Of a stretch of DNA of 64,000 nt, positions 49,424-59,618 are shown piece by piece. The position numbers were made by a program, and so were the translations under genes. Origin of the DNA: Rodentibacter genomosp. 1 (lineage in GTDB: Bacteria > Pseudomonadota > Gammaproteobacteria > Enterobacterales > Pasteurellaceae); the NCBI RefSeq assembly GCF_001999285.1, contig NZ_MLHN01000003.1, positions 124,001-188,000 of the forward strand, in the 5' to 3' direction. The notes beneath the pieces were generated by a model that was not told where the DNA came from, did not search any database, and worked only from the letters and a program-made list of their open reading frames with translations. How positions within the stretch are numbered: position 1 is the first letter of the stretch; every line of letters begins with the position of its first letter.

Positions 49424-50836
49424 ATGAACCAATCCAAAGAATCAAATTCTACAGAACTTGGTATTGCAGGCTATTCCTGGCAACCAATTATCAAACTATT
49501 ACTTATTGCTTTGCTCGTTTATGCAATTGGCAGTATTTTTATCTCTAATCCTTTTTCTATTTTTGTGGATCGAAAAACCCCTGTAGATTATTCACGAATC
49601 ATGTATTTCCACGGACTTACTGTTGGTTTAGCCGGATTAACGTGTTTAAGTATTAGCCAAATTTTTGATTTAAAAAATGTTTATAAAAAAATTATTTTTT
49701 ACTGCACTGTTTCTACAATTTTCTTTGGTATTACAGGTGGTGCGATTAACCGCTCTATGGAAGAAACTAAATTATGGTTATGGTACCAAACTCTCTCATT
49801 TTTTTCGTTAGATGCTATCTTAATAGCCTTATTTATCGGACTTTTAAATACCCAAAATAAAACATTAAAACATTCATCAACTTACTATCTCGTCACCACC
49901 TCCTCAGGATCTGCAATTATTGCAGCACTAATTGGCGATCTTATGGGCGTAATTTTAGATTACGGCGATATTTTGGGAATATTTAGTGCTTATGCTAACC
50001 ACATTGGCTACTCATTAACAGAATGGAATGATAATTTATTACGTGCACACTCAGATATGATTGTAATTGCCATTATTGGATTAATTCTCTCAATCATAAG
50101 TTGGAAATATAGTAAAAATCTAACAGGTATAGCCAAAACACTTAAAATCAGTGGTGAATATATGGCAACCATTGGATTAATTTTAATGACGATTATTTTA
50201 GCTGTAGCCGGTTTTGCCGGTGTAAATTGGCAAATTCCACATATATTTACAGAAAAAGGATTCTATGCTGCACGTGGACAAAGCGTAGCAGGTATTGATC
50301 TTGTTGATTTTGTGATTGGAACATTATTTCTCTTCGGAGGATTATTTATGATTCTTGCAATATTATTTGGCAAAAGAATAAATCATGAAACTTTAACTCA
50401 AACAGCTAAATATACGTTAGGCGGTCTATTATTAACTTGGACTTGTATTATTATCACTGTTGCGGGAATGGGCTTTTTACAAGAATATCAAGCTAACTTA
50501 TACAGCTCATCAAATGATGTCCCTTTAGCTGATTTTGGTTTTGCCTTCAGAATGTTACACTTAGATGTGAGCTTAATTCTATTCCCGGCTATCATGACAA
50601 TGATGCTATTTATGCAACACTTCTTGCAAGAAAAACAAAATCAAATGATTCAATGGGGATTACGTATTGGTGTGATTTTATGCACTGTTGGCTCACTCAT
50701 TTATATGACAGTCAATCCCACTGCTTTCGGTCCCGGTTATTGGATTGTTTCATTAGGTTTCACTTTTGTGATTGCAGGGATGATTTATTTTTTTGTAAAA
50801 AGTAGCGAAAAAGAGATTGAGAAATTTCATTCATAA
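49424..50836 (+). CDS. Polytopic membrane protein, unknown; distant resemblance to haem-copper oxidase subunit I
   Basis: 470 aa with about 12 membrane helices and a short charged C-terminus. Three histidines sit in or beside helices: His63 (MYFHGLTVGLAGL), His209 (LLRAHSDMIVIAI) and His379 (RMLHLDVSLILF). This is reminiscent of haem ligands of cytochrome oxidase or NO reductase subunit I, but the HxxxY and HH copper-site motifs are absent. A b-type haem membrane protein is possible but unproven. GAGGCTCCT precedes the ATG. Expression is probably controlled by the MarR protein encoded upstream. Confidence 0.7.
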   Translation: MNQSKESNSTELGIAGYSWQPIIKLLLIALLVYAIGSIFISNPFSIFVDRKTPVDYSRIMYFHGLTVGLAGLTCLSISQIFDLKNVYKKIIFYCTVSTIFFGITGGAINRSMEETKLWLWYQTLSFFSLDAILIALFIGLLNTQNKTLKHSSTYYLVTTSSGSAIIAALIGDLMGVILDYGDILGIFSAYANHIGYSLTEWNDNLLRAHSDMIVIAIIGLILSIISWKYSKNLTGIAKTLKISGEYMATIGLILMTIILAVAGFAGVNWQIPHIFTEKGFYAARGQSVAGIDLVDFVIGTLFLFGGLFMILAILFGKRINHETLTQTAKYTLGGLLLTWTCIIITVAGMGFLQEYQANLYSSSNDVPLADFGFAFRMLHLDVSLILFPAIMTMMLFMQHFLQEKQNQMIQWGLRIGVILCTVGSLIYMTVNPTAFGPGYWIVSLGFTFVIAGMIYFFVKSSEKEIEKFHS

Positions 50837-50841
50837 TTAAT

Positions 50842-50867
50842 AAAAGGTTGGGCATTCCCAACCTTTT
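50842..50867. terminator. Bidirectional terminator
   Basis: A perfect 11-bp stem AAAAGGTTGGG with its complement and a 4-nt loop between convergent genes; A and U runs on both sides. Confidence 0.9.
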
Positions 50868-50875
50868 ATTTCAAT

Positions 50876-52306
50876 TTAATCTTTCAACAATTTAATCTTT
50901 TCAATCACATTTGTGGTAGAGCAACCATTTTCAAAGTTTAATACTTTCACGTCCCCGCCATTTGCCCACACTTCTTGGCTACCGGCAATCTCTTCCGGTT
51001 TATAATCGCCGCCTTTCACCAATAAATCCGGTAAGATTTCAGCAATTAAGCGTTGTGGCGTATCTTCCGAGAAAGGCACAAGCCAATCCACGGAGGATAA
51101 CCCAGCCAATACTGCCATTCTGGAATCAAGATGATTAATTGGACGGCTTTCGCCTTTTAAGCGTTTGACAGAATCATCGCTGTTCACAGCAACAATTAAA
51201 CGATCACCTAATTTACGGGCATTTTCAAGATAAGACACATGACCCGGATGTAAAATATCAAAACAGCCGTTTGTCATCACAATTTTTTCACCACGGGCTT
51301 TCGCTTGTTTGACGACTTCTTTGAGCTTAGTTTCCGTCATAATACCAAAACCGGTTTCCGGACGTGCATGGATCGCATTTTCAAGCTCAACGTTGGAAAC
51401 TGTTGATGTTCCCAATTTCCCTACCACAATGCCTGCGGCAACATTCGCTAAATAGCAGGACTCTTCAAAAGAACGCCCATCTGCCAGTGCGGTTGCCAAT
51501 ACACTGATCACCGTGTCCCCTGCGCCAGTCACATCAAAGACTTCTTTCGCTACGGTTGGTAAATGATAAGGTTCTTGATTTGGACGAAGTAAGGTCATGC
51601 CCTTTTCTGAACGGGTCACCAAAAGTGCGGTCAATTCTATGTCAGAAATTAATTTCAAGCCTTTTTCAATGATGTCTTCTTCCGTGTTGCATTTGCCCAC
51701 TACAGCTTCAAATTCTGCCATATTGGGTGTGAGCAAGGTCGCCCCACGATAACGCTCAAAATCCGTGCCTTTTGGATCAATTAACACCGGCACATTCGCC
51801 TGACGGGCAATTTGAATCATTTTTTGCACGTCTTTCAGTGTACCTTTACCATAATCGGAAAGCACTAAAGCACCGTAATTTTTAACCGCACTTTCCAGCT
51901 TAGAAAGTAAATCCTGACAATCTACATTGTTAAAATCTTCTTCAAAATCAAGGCGTAAAAGCTGTTGATGACGGGATAATATACGTAATTTAGTAATGGT
52001 CGGGTGGGTACTTAATGCGACAAAATTACAATCAATTTTTTGTTCTTTAAGCAAATTAGACAATGCTGCACCGGTTTCATCTTGCCCAATCAATCCCATT
52101 AATTGTACAGGCACATTCAGTGAGGCAATATTCATCGCCACATTCGCTGCACCACCGGCACGTTCTTCATTTTCTTGCACTCGCACCACCGGCACCGGTG
52201 CCTCAGGTGAAATTCGGTTGGTTGCACCAAACCAATAACGATCAAGCATTACATCGCCTAATACAAGGACTTTTGCCTGTTTAAATTCTGCTAAATACTG
52301 AGCCAT
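50876..52306 (-). CDS. hldE: Bifunctional heptose kinase/adenylyltransferase HldE (RfaE)
   Basis: Makes ADP-heptose precursor for the lipooligosaccharide core. The N-terminal PfkB-type kinase (1-315) has [13 protein letters not shown] and the catalytic VTGAGDTV. The C-terminal nucleotidyltransferase has [22 protein letters not shown]. The 476 aa equal H. influenzae. The start at 52306 ([18 protein letters not shown]) is favoured over a frame 13 codons longer. Two uptake signals lie inside. Divergent from lpxL, the arrangement known in H. influenzae. Confidence 0.97.
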   Translation of the reverse strand: MAQYLAEFKQAKVLVLGDVMLDRYWFGATNRISPEAPVPVVRVQENEERAGGAANVAMNIASLNVPVQLMGLIGQDETGAALSNLLKEQKIDCNFVALSTHPTITKLRILSRHQQLLRLDFEEDFNNVDCQDLLSKLESAVKNYGALVLSDYGKGTLKDVQKMIQIARQANVPVLIDPKGTDFERYRGATLLTPNMAEFEAVVGKCNTEEDIIEKGLKLISDIELTALLVTRSEKGMTLLRPNQEPYHLPTVAKEVFDVTGAGDTVISVLATALADGRSFEESCYLANVAAGIVVGKLGTSTVSNVELENAIHARPETGFGIMTETKLKEVVKQAKARGEKIVMTNGCFDILHPGHVSYLENARKLGDRLIVAVNSDDSVKRLKGESRPINHLDSRMAVLAGLSSVDWLVPFSEDTPQRLIAEILPDLLVKGGDYKPEEIAGSQEVWANGGDVKVLNFENGCSTTNVIEKIKLLKD

Positions 52307-52335
52307 GCTATTCTCTCTTGGAAAAAATTGACGTG

Positions 52336-52364
52336 ATTTTACCACAAGTCATTTTTACGTTAAA
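52336..52364 (-). promoter_or_regulatory. hldE promoter
   Basis: On the minus strand TTTAAC, 17 bp, TAAAAT, about 30 bp before the hldE start codon, in the 86-bp divergent gap. Confidence 0.55.
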
Positions 52365-52392
52365 CTACCGCGCAATTTCATGGAGAATGATA

Positions 52393-53328
52393 ATGAAAAA
52401 TAACAAACTCCCTAGGTTTCAACGCACTTTTCTTGCCCCTAAATATTGGGGATTCTGGCTTGGACTTGCTCTTTGGCGTGCCATTTTACTGTTGCCCTAC
52501 CCAATTTTACGCCACATCGGTAACGGCTTGGGCTGGCTTTTTTCCCGATTAAAAATCGGCAAACGCCGTGCTGCTATCGCGCACCGCAATCTTGAACTTT
52601 GCTTTCCTGAAATGTCGGAAAAAGAACGGGAAAATATCCTAAAAGAGAATTTGCGTGCTGTTGGTATGGCGATTATTGAAACGGGTATGGCTTGGTTTTG
52701 GTCTGATGCCCGCATAAAAAAATGGTCGAAAATTGAGGGCTTACATCATCTCAAAGAGAGCCAACAAGACGGTATTATTTTTGTCGGTGTCCATTTTCTC
52801 ACTCTGGAACTAGGTGCGCGTATTGTGGGGTTACATCACCCGGGATTGGGCGTGTATCGCCCTAATGACAATCCTCTAATGGACTGGCTACAAACGCAAG
52901 GGCGTTTGCGTTCCAATAAAGATATGTTAGATCGTAAAGATCTTCGAGGTATGATTAAAGCCCTGCGCCAAGGTGAAACCATTTGGTATGCGCCTGATCA
53001 CGATTATGGGCGAAAAAATGCGGTATTTGTACCATTTTTTGCCGTACCCGATGCTTGCACTACCACCGGCAGCTACTATCTATTAAAATCCTCTCCGAAA
53101 AGTAAAATCGTTCCCTTTGCCCCTTTACGTAACAAAGATGGCTCAGGCTATACGGTGAGTATTTCCGCTCCTGTTGATTTTACCGATTTAGCGGATGAAA
53201 CCTCTGTTGCCGCCAGGATGAATCAAGTGGTGGAAAAAGAAATTCTAAAAGGAGTAGCACAATATATGTGGTTACACCGCCGTTTTAAAACACGCCCAAG
53301 TGAAAATGACCCAAGCCTTTATGATTAA
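52393..53328 (+). CDS. lpxL: Lipid A acyltransferase LpxL (HtrB)
   Basis: Inner-membrane enzyme that adds a secondary acyl chain to KDO2-lipid IVA. The length is 311 aa. An N-terminal hydrophobic helix (FWLGLALWRAILLLPYPIL) is followed by the catalytic Hx4E motif as HFLTLE. Its location next to hldE is that of htrB in H. influenzae, so it is called LpxL and not LpxM. The ATG at 52393 has GGAG 7 nt upstream. Confidence 0.92.
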   Translation: MKNNKLPRFQRTFLAPKYWGFWLGLALWRAILLLPYPILRHIGNGLGWLFSRLKIGKRRAAIAHRNLELCFPEMSEKERENILKENLRAVGMAIIETGMAWFWSDARIKKWSKIEGLHHLKESQQDGIIFVGVHFLTLELGARIVGLHHPGLGVYRPNDNPLMDWLQTQGRLRSNKDMLDRKDLRGMIKALRQGETIWYAPDHDYGRKNAVFVPFFAVPDACTTTGSYYLLKSSPKSKIVPFAPLRNKDGSGYTVSISAPVDFTDLADETSVAARMNQVVEKEILKGVAQYMWLHRRFKTRPSENDPSLYD

Positions 53329-53357
53329 AAGTGCGGTCGAAAATGACTGCACTTTTT
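53327..53357 (+). terminator. Imperfect inverted uptake-signal pair after lpxL
   Basis: AAAAGTGCGGTC and GACTGCACTTTTT (one mismatch) flank a 6-nt loop with a U-run. The stem begins inside the lpxL stop codon. Confidence 0.75.
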
Positions 53358-53400
53358 GATACACTCTTTCGCAATTTTTTCATATTTAACGAATAACCAA

Positions 53401-55299
53401 ATGACAGCCAATTATTCAGCTCAAGAAATTACCGTATTAAAAGATCTCGAACCGGTGAAAATCCGCCCGGGTATGTACACTGACACCACCCGTCCAAACC
53501 ACCTTGCCCAAGAAGTCATTGATAACAGTGTGGATGAAGCCCTTGCCGGATTCGCCACAAAAATTGAAGTGATTTTGCACGCTGATCAATCGCTTGAAGT
53601 CATTGATAACGGTCGGGGAATGCCCGTGGATATTCACCCGACAGAGGGCGTGTCAGGCGTGGAAGTGATTTTAACCAAACTTCACGCCGGTGGTAAATTT
53701 TCCAATAAAAACTATGAATTCGCCGGTGGTTTGCACGGCGTAGGGATTTCTGTGGTGAATGCCCTTTCCGAGCGAGTGGATATTCAAGTCAAACGCAATG
53801 GCGAAGTATATAAAATCGCTTTTGAAAATGGGCTAAAAGTGGAAGAATTGGAAGTGGTCGGCACCTGCGGCAGACGCACTACCGGTACGACCGTTCACTT
53901 CAAACCTAACCCGAAATATTTCGATAGTGCAAAATTTTCCGTCAGTCGCTTACGCCATTTATTGCGTGCCAAAGCCGTGTTATGTTCAGGGCTGGAAATT
54001 AAATTCACGGATAAAATCAACAACACACAAGATGTATGGCTATATGAAGACGGTTTGTCCGACTATCTTATTGAAGCTGTCAACGGTTATGAAACCTTGC
54101 CGGAAAAACCTTTCGTGGGCGAATTTAAAGGCAATAATGAAGCGGTCAGTTGGGCATTATTATGGCTGCCTGAGGGCGGAGAATTGATCGGTGAAAGCTA
54201 TGTAAATTTGATCCCAACTATTCAAGGCGGCACACACGTCAATGGTTTACGCCAAGGTTTGCTTGATGCGATTCGTGAATTTTGCGAATTTCGCAATCTG
54301 CTCCCTCGTGGTGTTAAGCTCACCGCTGATGATATTTGGGATCGTTGTGCTTATATTCTCTCGCTCAAAATGCAAGATGCCCAATTTGCCGGACAAACCA
54401 AAGAACGCTTATCATCTCGTCAAAGTGCAGTCTTTGTCAGCGGCGTTTTAAAAGATGCCTTCAGCCTATGGCTTAACCAAAATGTCCAAGATGCGGAAAA
54501 ACTGGCAGAAATGGCGATCAGCTCTGCCCAACGCCGTTTGCGTGCCGCCAAAAAAGTGGTGCGGAAAAAACTGGTAAGCGGCCCGGCATTACCGGGTAAA
54601 TTAGCAGATTGTGGTTCACAAGATCTGGAAAAAACTGAATTATTTTTAGTGGAAGGGGATTCTGCGGGCGGCTCGGCAAAACAAGCCCGAGATCGGGAAT
54701 ATCAGGCAATCTTGCCGTTACGGGGAAAAATTTTGAACACCTGGGAGGTTTCACCGGAACAGGTTCTCGGTTCCACAGAGATTCACGATATCGCGGTGGC
54801 ATTAGGCATCGATCCGGACAGTGATGATCTGTCCCAACTACGCTACGGAAAAGTCTGTATCCTCGCTGATGCCGACTCAGACGGTTTACACATTGCGACA
54901 TTACTTTGTGCCTTATTCTTACGTCATTTCCCCAAATTAGTACAAGAGGGACACGTTTATGTGGCAATGCCCCCTCTTTACCGCATTGATTTAAATAAAG
55001 AAGTGTTCTACGCCTTGGATGAAGGGGAAAAAGAGGCAATTTTAGATCGCCTGAAAAATAAAAAAGGTAAACCAAATGTTCAACGTTTTAAAGGTTTGGG
55101 TGAAATGAATCCTTCTCAATTACGGGAAACCACCATGGATCCGAATACCCGCCGTTTGGTGCAATTAACCTACAATTCAGAAGAAGAACAAGGTACAGAA
55201 ACCTTAGAATTGATGGATATGTTGTTGGCGAAAAAACGTTCCGAAGATCGAAAAAATTGGCTACAAACCAAAGGCGATCAAGTGGATTTAACGGTGTAA
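53401..55299 (+). CDS. parE: DNA topoisomerase IV subunit B
   Basis: ATPase subunit of topoisomerase IV, 632 aa. The GHKL ATPase has [22 protein letters not shown] and [14 protein letters not shown]. The TOPRIM domain has [17 protein letters not shown] and [13 protein letters not shown], and [11 protein letters not shown] is typical of ParE. The ATG at 53401 is chosen by homology; a longer frame starts within the upstream hairpin. Followed by parC after 13 nt. Confidence 0.98.
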   Translation: MTANYSAQEITVLKDLEPVKIRPGMYTDTTRPNHLAQEVIDNSVDEALAGFATKIEVILHADQSLEVIDNGRGMPVDIHPTEGVSGVEVILTKLHAGGKFSNKNYEFAGGLHGVGISVVNALSERVDIQVKRNGEVYKIAFENGLKVEELEVVGTCGRRTTGTTVHFKPNPKYFDSAKFSVSRLRHLLRAKAVLCSGLEIKFTDKINNTQDVWLYEDGLSDYLIEAVNGYETLPEKPFVGEFKGNNEAVSWALLWLPEGGELIGESYVNLIPTIQGGTHVNGLRQGLLDAIREFCEFRNLLPRGVKLTADDIWDRCAYILSLKMQDAQFAGQTKERLSSRQSAVFVSGVLKDAFSLWLNQNVQDAEKLAEMAISSAQRRLRAAKKVVRKKLVSGPALPGKLADCGSQDLEKTELFLVEGDSAGGSAKQARDREYQAILPLRGKILNTWEVSPEQVLGSTEIHDIAVALGIDPDSDDLSQLRYGKVCILADADSDGLHIATLLCALFLRHFPKLVQEGHVYVAMPPLYRIDLNKEVFYALDEGEKEAILDRLKNKKGKPNVQRFKGLGEMNPSQLRETTMDPNTRRLVQLTYNSEEEQGTETLELMDMLLAKKRSEDRKNWLQTKGDQVDLTV

Positions 55300-55312
55300 T
55301 GGGAAAATTTAT

Positions 55313-57571
55313 ATGAGTACAAATATCAACTATGAAGGCATTGAGCAAATGCCGCTCCGCACTTTTACCGAAAGTGCCTATCTTAATTATTCCATGTACG
55401 TCATTATGGATCGTGCATTGCCTTTTATTGGCGATGGCTTAAAACCCGTACAACGCCGTATTGTCTATGCCATGTCAGAACTTGGCTTAAATGCCACCGC
55501 AAAATACAAAAAGTCCGCACGGACGGTGGGGGATGTGTTGGGTAAATTCCACCCTCACGGGGATTCCGCTTGCTATGAAGCCATGGTATTGATGGCCCAA
55601 CCCTTTTCTTATCGTTATCCATTGGTGGACGGTCAAGGTAACTGGGGTGCGCCTGATGATCCCAAATCTTTTGCGGCAATGCGTTATACGGAATCACGCC
55701 TGTCCAAAATTTCTGAAATTTTACTGTCCGAACTCGGACAAGGCACGGTAGATTATCAACCGAACTTTGACGGTACGTTAGAAGAACCGCAATATTTGCC
55801 TGCACGTTTACCCCATATCTTACTTAACGGTACAACAGGGATTGCGGTAGGAATGGCAACGGATATTCCCCCTCATAATATTAATGAAATTGCCGATGCT
55901 GCCGTTTTATTACTTGATAGTCCCAAAGCTAATCTTGATGATCTATTAAACATTGTACAAGGGCCGGATTTTCCAACTGAAGCAGAAATTATTTCGCCAA
56001 AAACGGAAATTCGTAAAATTTACGAACAAGGCCGTGGCTCGATAAAAATGCGTGCGACATGGAAAAAAGAAGACGGGGAAATTATTATTTCCGCCCTGCC
56101 ACACCAAGCTTCGCCCTCTAAAATCATTGCGCAAATTGCCGATCAAATGACGGCGAAAAAATTGCCGATGGTGGAAGATATTCGTGATGAAGCCGATCAC
56201 GAAAACCCGATTCGTATTGTCATCGTGCCTCGTTCCAATCGGGTGGATACCGATGCCCTCATGGCACATTTATTCGCCACCACCGATCTGGAAAAAAGCT
56301 ATCGGGTGAATATGAATATGATTGGGCTTGATCATAAACCGGCAGTAAAAGGGTTAGTGCAAATTCTCAATGAATGGCTACATTTCCGCCGCACTACGGT
56401 GACACGCCGTTTGCAATATCGTCTTGATAAAGTGCTTTCCCGTCTGCATATTTTAGAAGGATTAATGATTGCCTTCTTAAATATTGATGAAGTCATTGAG
56501 ATTATTCGCCATGAGGATGATCCCAAAACAGAACTCATGGCACGCTTTAACTTAAGTGATGAGCAAGCCGATGCGATTTTAAACTTACGCTTGCGTCACT
56601 TAGCAAAATTAGAGGAGCACCAACTTCGTGCCGAACAAAATGAGTTGGAAAAAGAGCGGTCAAATTTAGAAGCGATTTTAGGCTCTGAACGTCGTCTCAA
56701 TACGCTCATTAAGAAAGAAATCCAAGAAGATGCTAAGAAATACGCCAGTCCACGGATGTCACAATTAGTCGAACGTGAAGAAGCCAAAGCGATTTCAGAA
56801 AGCGAAATGACACCGGCAGAACCGGTTACTGTTATTTTGTCGGAAATGGGCTGGGTACGCTGTGCCAAAGGGCATGATATTGATCCAAAAGCATTAAGTT
56901 ATAAAGCCGGTGATGGTTATCGCGCTCATGCTTGTGGTAAAAGCAACCAAGCTGCCGTATTTATTGACAGCACCGGACGCAGCTATGCCGTTGATCCGCT
57001 CACCCTGCCCTCTGCCCGCTCACAGGGCGAACCACTTACAGGTAGATTAACTCTGCCTGTTGGTGCCACTATTGAGCATGTCATCATGGAAGCGGATCAA
57101 CAGGAATTATTGATGTCATCTGATGCGGGCTATGGATTCATTTGTAAATTTGAAGATCTAATTGCACGTAACAAAGCAGGAAAAGCCTTGATTTCTTTAC
57201 CAGAAAATGCCAAAGTGTTGCCGCCAAAAATTCTGTCGGATTCAAGCGCACTTCTCGTTGCCTTGACTTCAGCCGGCAGAATGTTAATTTTCCCGGTACA
57301 AGATTTACCGGTATTATCAAAAGGTAAAGGCAATAAAATCGTGAGTATTTCTGCGACTCATGCAAAAGATCGTAGCGAATTATTAGTGAAATTATTGCTC
57401 ATTTCAGATCAAGCCGCTCTTGAGTTCCACTCCGGCAAACGAAAAATGACATTAAAGCCAGAAGATCTGCAAAAGTTCCGCACAGAACGAGGCAGAAAAG
57501 GATCGCAACTCCCCCGAGGCTTACACAGCAATGTGGATATTACGGTGATTGATCCTGAACACAACACATAA
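55313..57571 (+). CDS. parC: DNA topoisomerase IV subunit A
   Basis: DNA cleavage/religation subunit, 752 aa. The active-site Tyr lies in [11 protein letters not shown]. The quinolone-resistance region reads [12 protein letters not shown] with the wild-type Ser85 and Glu89 (homologous to H. influenzae Ser84 and Glu88), so no known fluoroquinolone target mutation is visible there. The C-terminal beta-pinwheel follows. TGGGAAAA precedes the ATG. Confidence 0.98.
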   Translation: MSTNINYEGIEQMPLRTFTESAYLNYSMYVIMDRALPFIGDGLKPVQRRIVYAMSELGLNATAKYKKSARTVGDVLGKFHPHGDSACYEAMVLMAQPFSYRYPLVDGQGNWGAPDDPKSFAAMRYTESRLSKISEILLSELGQGTVDYQPNFDGTLEEPQYLPARLPHILLNGTTGIAVGMATDIPPHNINEIADAAVLLLDSPKANLDDLLNIVQGPDFPTEAEIISPKTEIRKIYEQGRGSIKMRATWKKEDGEIIISALPHQASPSKIIAQIADQMTAKKLPMVEDIRDEADHENPIRIVIVPRSNRVDTDALMAHLFATTDLEKSYRVNMNMIGLDHKPAVKGLVQILNEWLHFRRTTVTRRLQYRLDKVLSRLHILEGLMIAFLNIDEVIEIIRHEDDPKTELMARFNLSDEQADAILNLRLRHLAKLEEHQLRAEQNELEKERSNLEAILGSERRLNTLIKKEIQEDAKKYASPRMSQLVEREEAKAISESEMTPAEPVTVILSEMGWVRCAKGHDIDPKALSYKAGDGYRAHACGKSNQAAVFIDSTGRSYAVDPLTLPSARSQGEPLTGRLTLPVGATIEHVIMEADQQELLMSSDAGYGFICKFEDLIARNKAGKALISLPENAKVLPPKILSDSSALLVALTSAGRMLIFPVQDLPVLSKGKGNKIVSISATHAKDRSELLVKLLLISDQAALEFHSGKRKMTLKPEDLQKFRTERGRKGSQLPRGLHSNVDITVIDPEHNT

Positions 57572-57604
57572 ATTTTCCAAAACAAACTAAGAGGAGAATA
57601 CTTC

Positions 57605-58819
57605 GTGAATATTGTTTTCGATACTTATCAAACACTGGCACTCGCCAGCCTTGTTTTATTATTAGGCTATTTTTTAGTAAAACGCATTAGCGTACTGAAA
57701 AACTTTAATATTCCTGAACCGGTTGTCGGCGGTTTTATTATCGCTATCGCATTGACAATTTGGTATCAAATAGATGGTACTTCATTTACCTTTGAGAAAA
57801 GCCTACAAACCACAATGATGTTAGTTTTCTTCTCATCAATCGGTTTAAGTGCAAATTTTGCCCGTTTAATTAAAGGTGGAAAACCATTAATTATTTTTCT
57901 TTTTGTTGCCGCGGCGTTAATTTTCTTCCAAAACGTGATCGGTATTGCTGGCACTCAGATTTTAGGTATTGACCCTGCCTATGGTTTATTAGCGGGCTCC
58001 GTCACCTTAACCGGTGGTCATGGTACCGGTGCGGCTTGGGCTGAAACCTTCATCAAGGAATTTAACTTACCGGCGGCAACAGAAATTGCCATGGCTTGTG
58101 CTACATTCGGTTTAGTTTTCGGCGGTATTATTGGCGGCCCGGTAGCACGTTTCTTGCTAAATCGTCAAAAACAAGGGGAAAACCCGGAAAATGATGAAGT
58201 AGATGATGTCCAAGAAGCCTTTGAGCATCCAACCTACCAACGTAAAGTCAATGCACGTTCTATCATTGAAACCATTGCAATGATGTCTTTCTGTCTATTG
58301 ATCGGTCAATATCTAGACAGCGTGACAAAAGGTACGGCATTACAATTACCAACCTTCGTTTGGTGTTTATTTACCGGCGTTATCATTCGTAATGCATTAG
58401 CACATATCTTCAAATTCCGTGTGGCAGATTCAGCTATTGATGTTCTCGGCAGTGTGGGATTATCTATCTTCTTAGCCATTGCCTTGATGTCATTAAAACT
58501 TTGGGAATTAGCCGGCCTTGCAACAGATGTATTAATTATCCTAGCAATTCAAGTTGCCTTTATGGCGTTCTTCGCTATTTATGTGACTTATCGTGCCATG
58601 GGTAAAGATTACGATGCGATCGTACTCAGTGCGGGACACTGTGGTTTCGGTTTAGGTGCAACACCAACTGCAGTAGCAAATATGCAAGCAATCACTAGCC
58701 GTTTCGGTGCGTCTCACAAGGCTTTCTTAATCGTACCAATGGTGGGTGCATTTTTTATTGACTTAATTAATGCCTCACTATTAAAAGTTTTCTTAGCTGT
58801 GGTGACTTATCTACACTAA
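57605..58819 (+). CDS. gltS: Sodium/glutamate symporter
   Basis: Na+-dependent glutamate carrier of the inner membrane, 404 aa with about ten membrane helices in two inverted repeats. Typical motifs are PEPVVGG, SVTLTGGHGTGAAWAETF and, in the second repeat, LSAGHCGFGLGATPTAVANMQA. The start is GTG at 57605 with AGAGGAGA 7 nt upstream. It lies 33 bp after parC. Confidence 0.95.
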   Translation: MNIVFDTYQTLALASLVLLLGYFLVKRISVLKNFNIPEPVVGGFIIAIALTIWYQIDGTSFTFEKSLQTTMMLVFFSSIGLSANFARLIKGGKPLIIFLFVAAALIFFQNVIGIAGTQILGIDPAYGLLAGSVTLTGGHGTGAAWAETFIKEFNLPAATEIAMACATFGLVFGGIIGGPVARFLLNRQKQGENPENDEVDDVQEAFEHPTYQRKVNARSIIETIAMMSFCLLIGQYLDSVTKGTALQLPTFVWCLFTGVIIRNALAHIFKFRVADSAIDVLGSVGLSIFLAIALMSLKLWELAGLATDVLIILAIQVAFMAFFAIYVTYRAMGKDYDAIVLSAGHCGFGLGATPTAVANMQAITSRFGASHKAFLIVPMVGAFFIDLINASLLKVFLAVVTYLH

Positions 58820-58827
58820 TAATGTGT

Positions 58828-58860
58828 AAAAAAGAGCGGTAAAATTGACCGCTCTTTTTA
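58828..58860 (+). terminator. Terminator after gltS (variant uptake-signal hairpin)
   Basis: AAAAAAGAGCGGT and ACCGCTCTTTTT pair around 7 nt with a U-run. It uses the AAGAGCGGT variant of the uptake signal. Confidence 0.9.
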
Positions 58861-58909
58861 TTTTGTAACAATTGTATAAATCTGTTTTTTGGTTAGATTG
58901 TAGGAACAC

Positions 58910-59027
58910 ACTGCGTGTGTCCGCTATAAAATCAAATTATTTCAATATGTTAAAATTCGGACACACTCAGTGTGTCCCTACATATCGTTGAAATTTCTGT
59001 TTTTGTGCATTTGCTACATAATCCCCT
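58910..59027. repeat. Dispersed intergenic repeat, copy A
   Basis: Two internal dyads (GGAACACACTGCGTGTGTCC at 58913; GGACACACTCAGTGTGTCC at 58959) flank CAAATTATTTCAATATGTTA. The right end TTTGTGCATTTGCTACATAA matches the ends of copy C near metC. Non-coding, between gltS and the DUF2301-like gene. Confidence 0.65.
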
Positions 59028-59030
59028 ATT

Positions 59031-59537
59031 TTAAACCTGATATTTTGTTTTATCGCCAATATCAAAATGCAATGGCATTCGCCATTTTTGAATGGCAAGT
59101 AACAACAGTAATACCCCTACAATCATTGAGAAGATCCGAGTCAGTATTCCGCTTTCAAATACCCAAACAAACCAGAGTATCGCCACAAAAATAGGCTGTA
59201 AATTTAATAATGGCACTCGGAAACAAAAATATTCTTTAAAACAAAGCCCACCTAAGGTGACTAATGCACCGCCTAGTGCCAGTTCGTGCCAACCTAAAAT
59301 GAAGCAAACCAGAGCTAACCAAGTAGCAAATTGAAAGATTAAACGAAAATGTTTGAGATAAATATGCAAAGATGAGGCACAACAGGTCGCAGCAATTAAA
59401 ATCGTGATTTCTGCCAAACTTGGCAACCAAGTCAATAGCAAAATACCAAAAGCGGCGACAACAAACCCGGTTCGATAAATTATCACTGTGATGTTATCCC
59501 AAATATCCATTGGGGACTGAATATGTGGATCAGCCAT
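59031..59537 (-). CDS. DUF2301-like integral membrane protein
   Basis: 168 aa with about six hydrophobic helices (TGFVVAAFGILLLTWLPSL, FIGRIFSMIV-like C-terminal helix) and a conserved GGLCFKEYFCF segment, resembling the DUF2301 family. Function unknown. A strong GGAGG lies 7 nt before the ATG. It is downstream of mpl's convergent neighbour region and is separated from mpl by an uptake-signal pair. Confidence 0.75.
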   Translation of the reverse strand: MADPHIQSPMDIWDNITVIIYRTGFVVAAFGILLLTWLPSLAEITILIAATCCASSLHIYLKHFRLIFQFATWLALVCFILGWHELALGGALVTLGGLCFKEYFCFRVPLLNLQPIFVAILWFVWVFESGILTRIFSMIVGVLLLLLAIQKWRMPLHFDIGDKTKYQV

Positions 59538-59567
59538 TTTTCCTCCTTTCTAGTCAAATAATAGAAC

Positions 59568-59609
59568 AAAAGTGCGGTTAAAAAACACATGATTTTCTAA
59601 CCGCACTTT
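59568..59609 (-). terminator. Inverted uptake-signal pair after mpl
   Basis: AAAAGTGCGGTTA and TAACCGCACTTT around 17 nt, just after the mpl stop on the minus strand. Confidence 0.75.
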
Positions 59610-59618
59610 CATCAAAAA

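Noticed and set aside
49424-50836. Calling this gene nitric oxide reductase (norB) or a cytochrome oxidase subunit
   Set aside because: The catalytic copper or iron ligands (HxxxY, HH pair) are absent; only general membrane topology and isolated histidines resemble the family.
54518-55075. 185-codon open frame antisense to parE
   Set aside because: Composition (Pro/Arg/His-rich) follows from the opposite strand of parE; no start signal.
55500-55620. Fluoroquinolone-resistance mutation in parC
   Set aside because: The region reads GDSACYE, the susceptible form.
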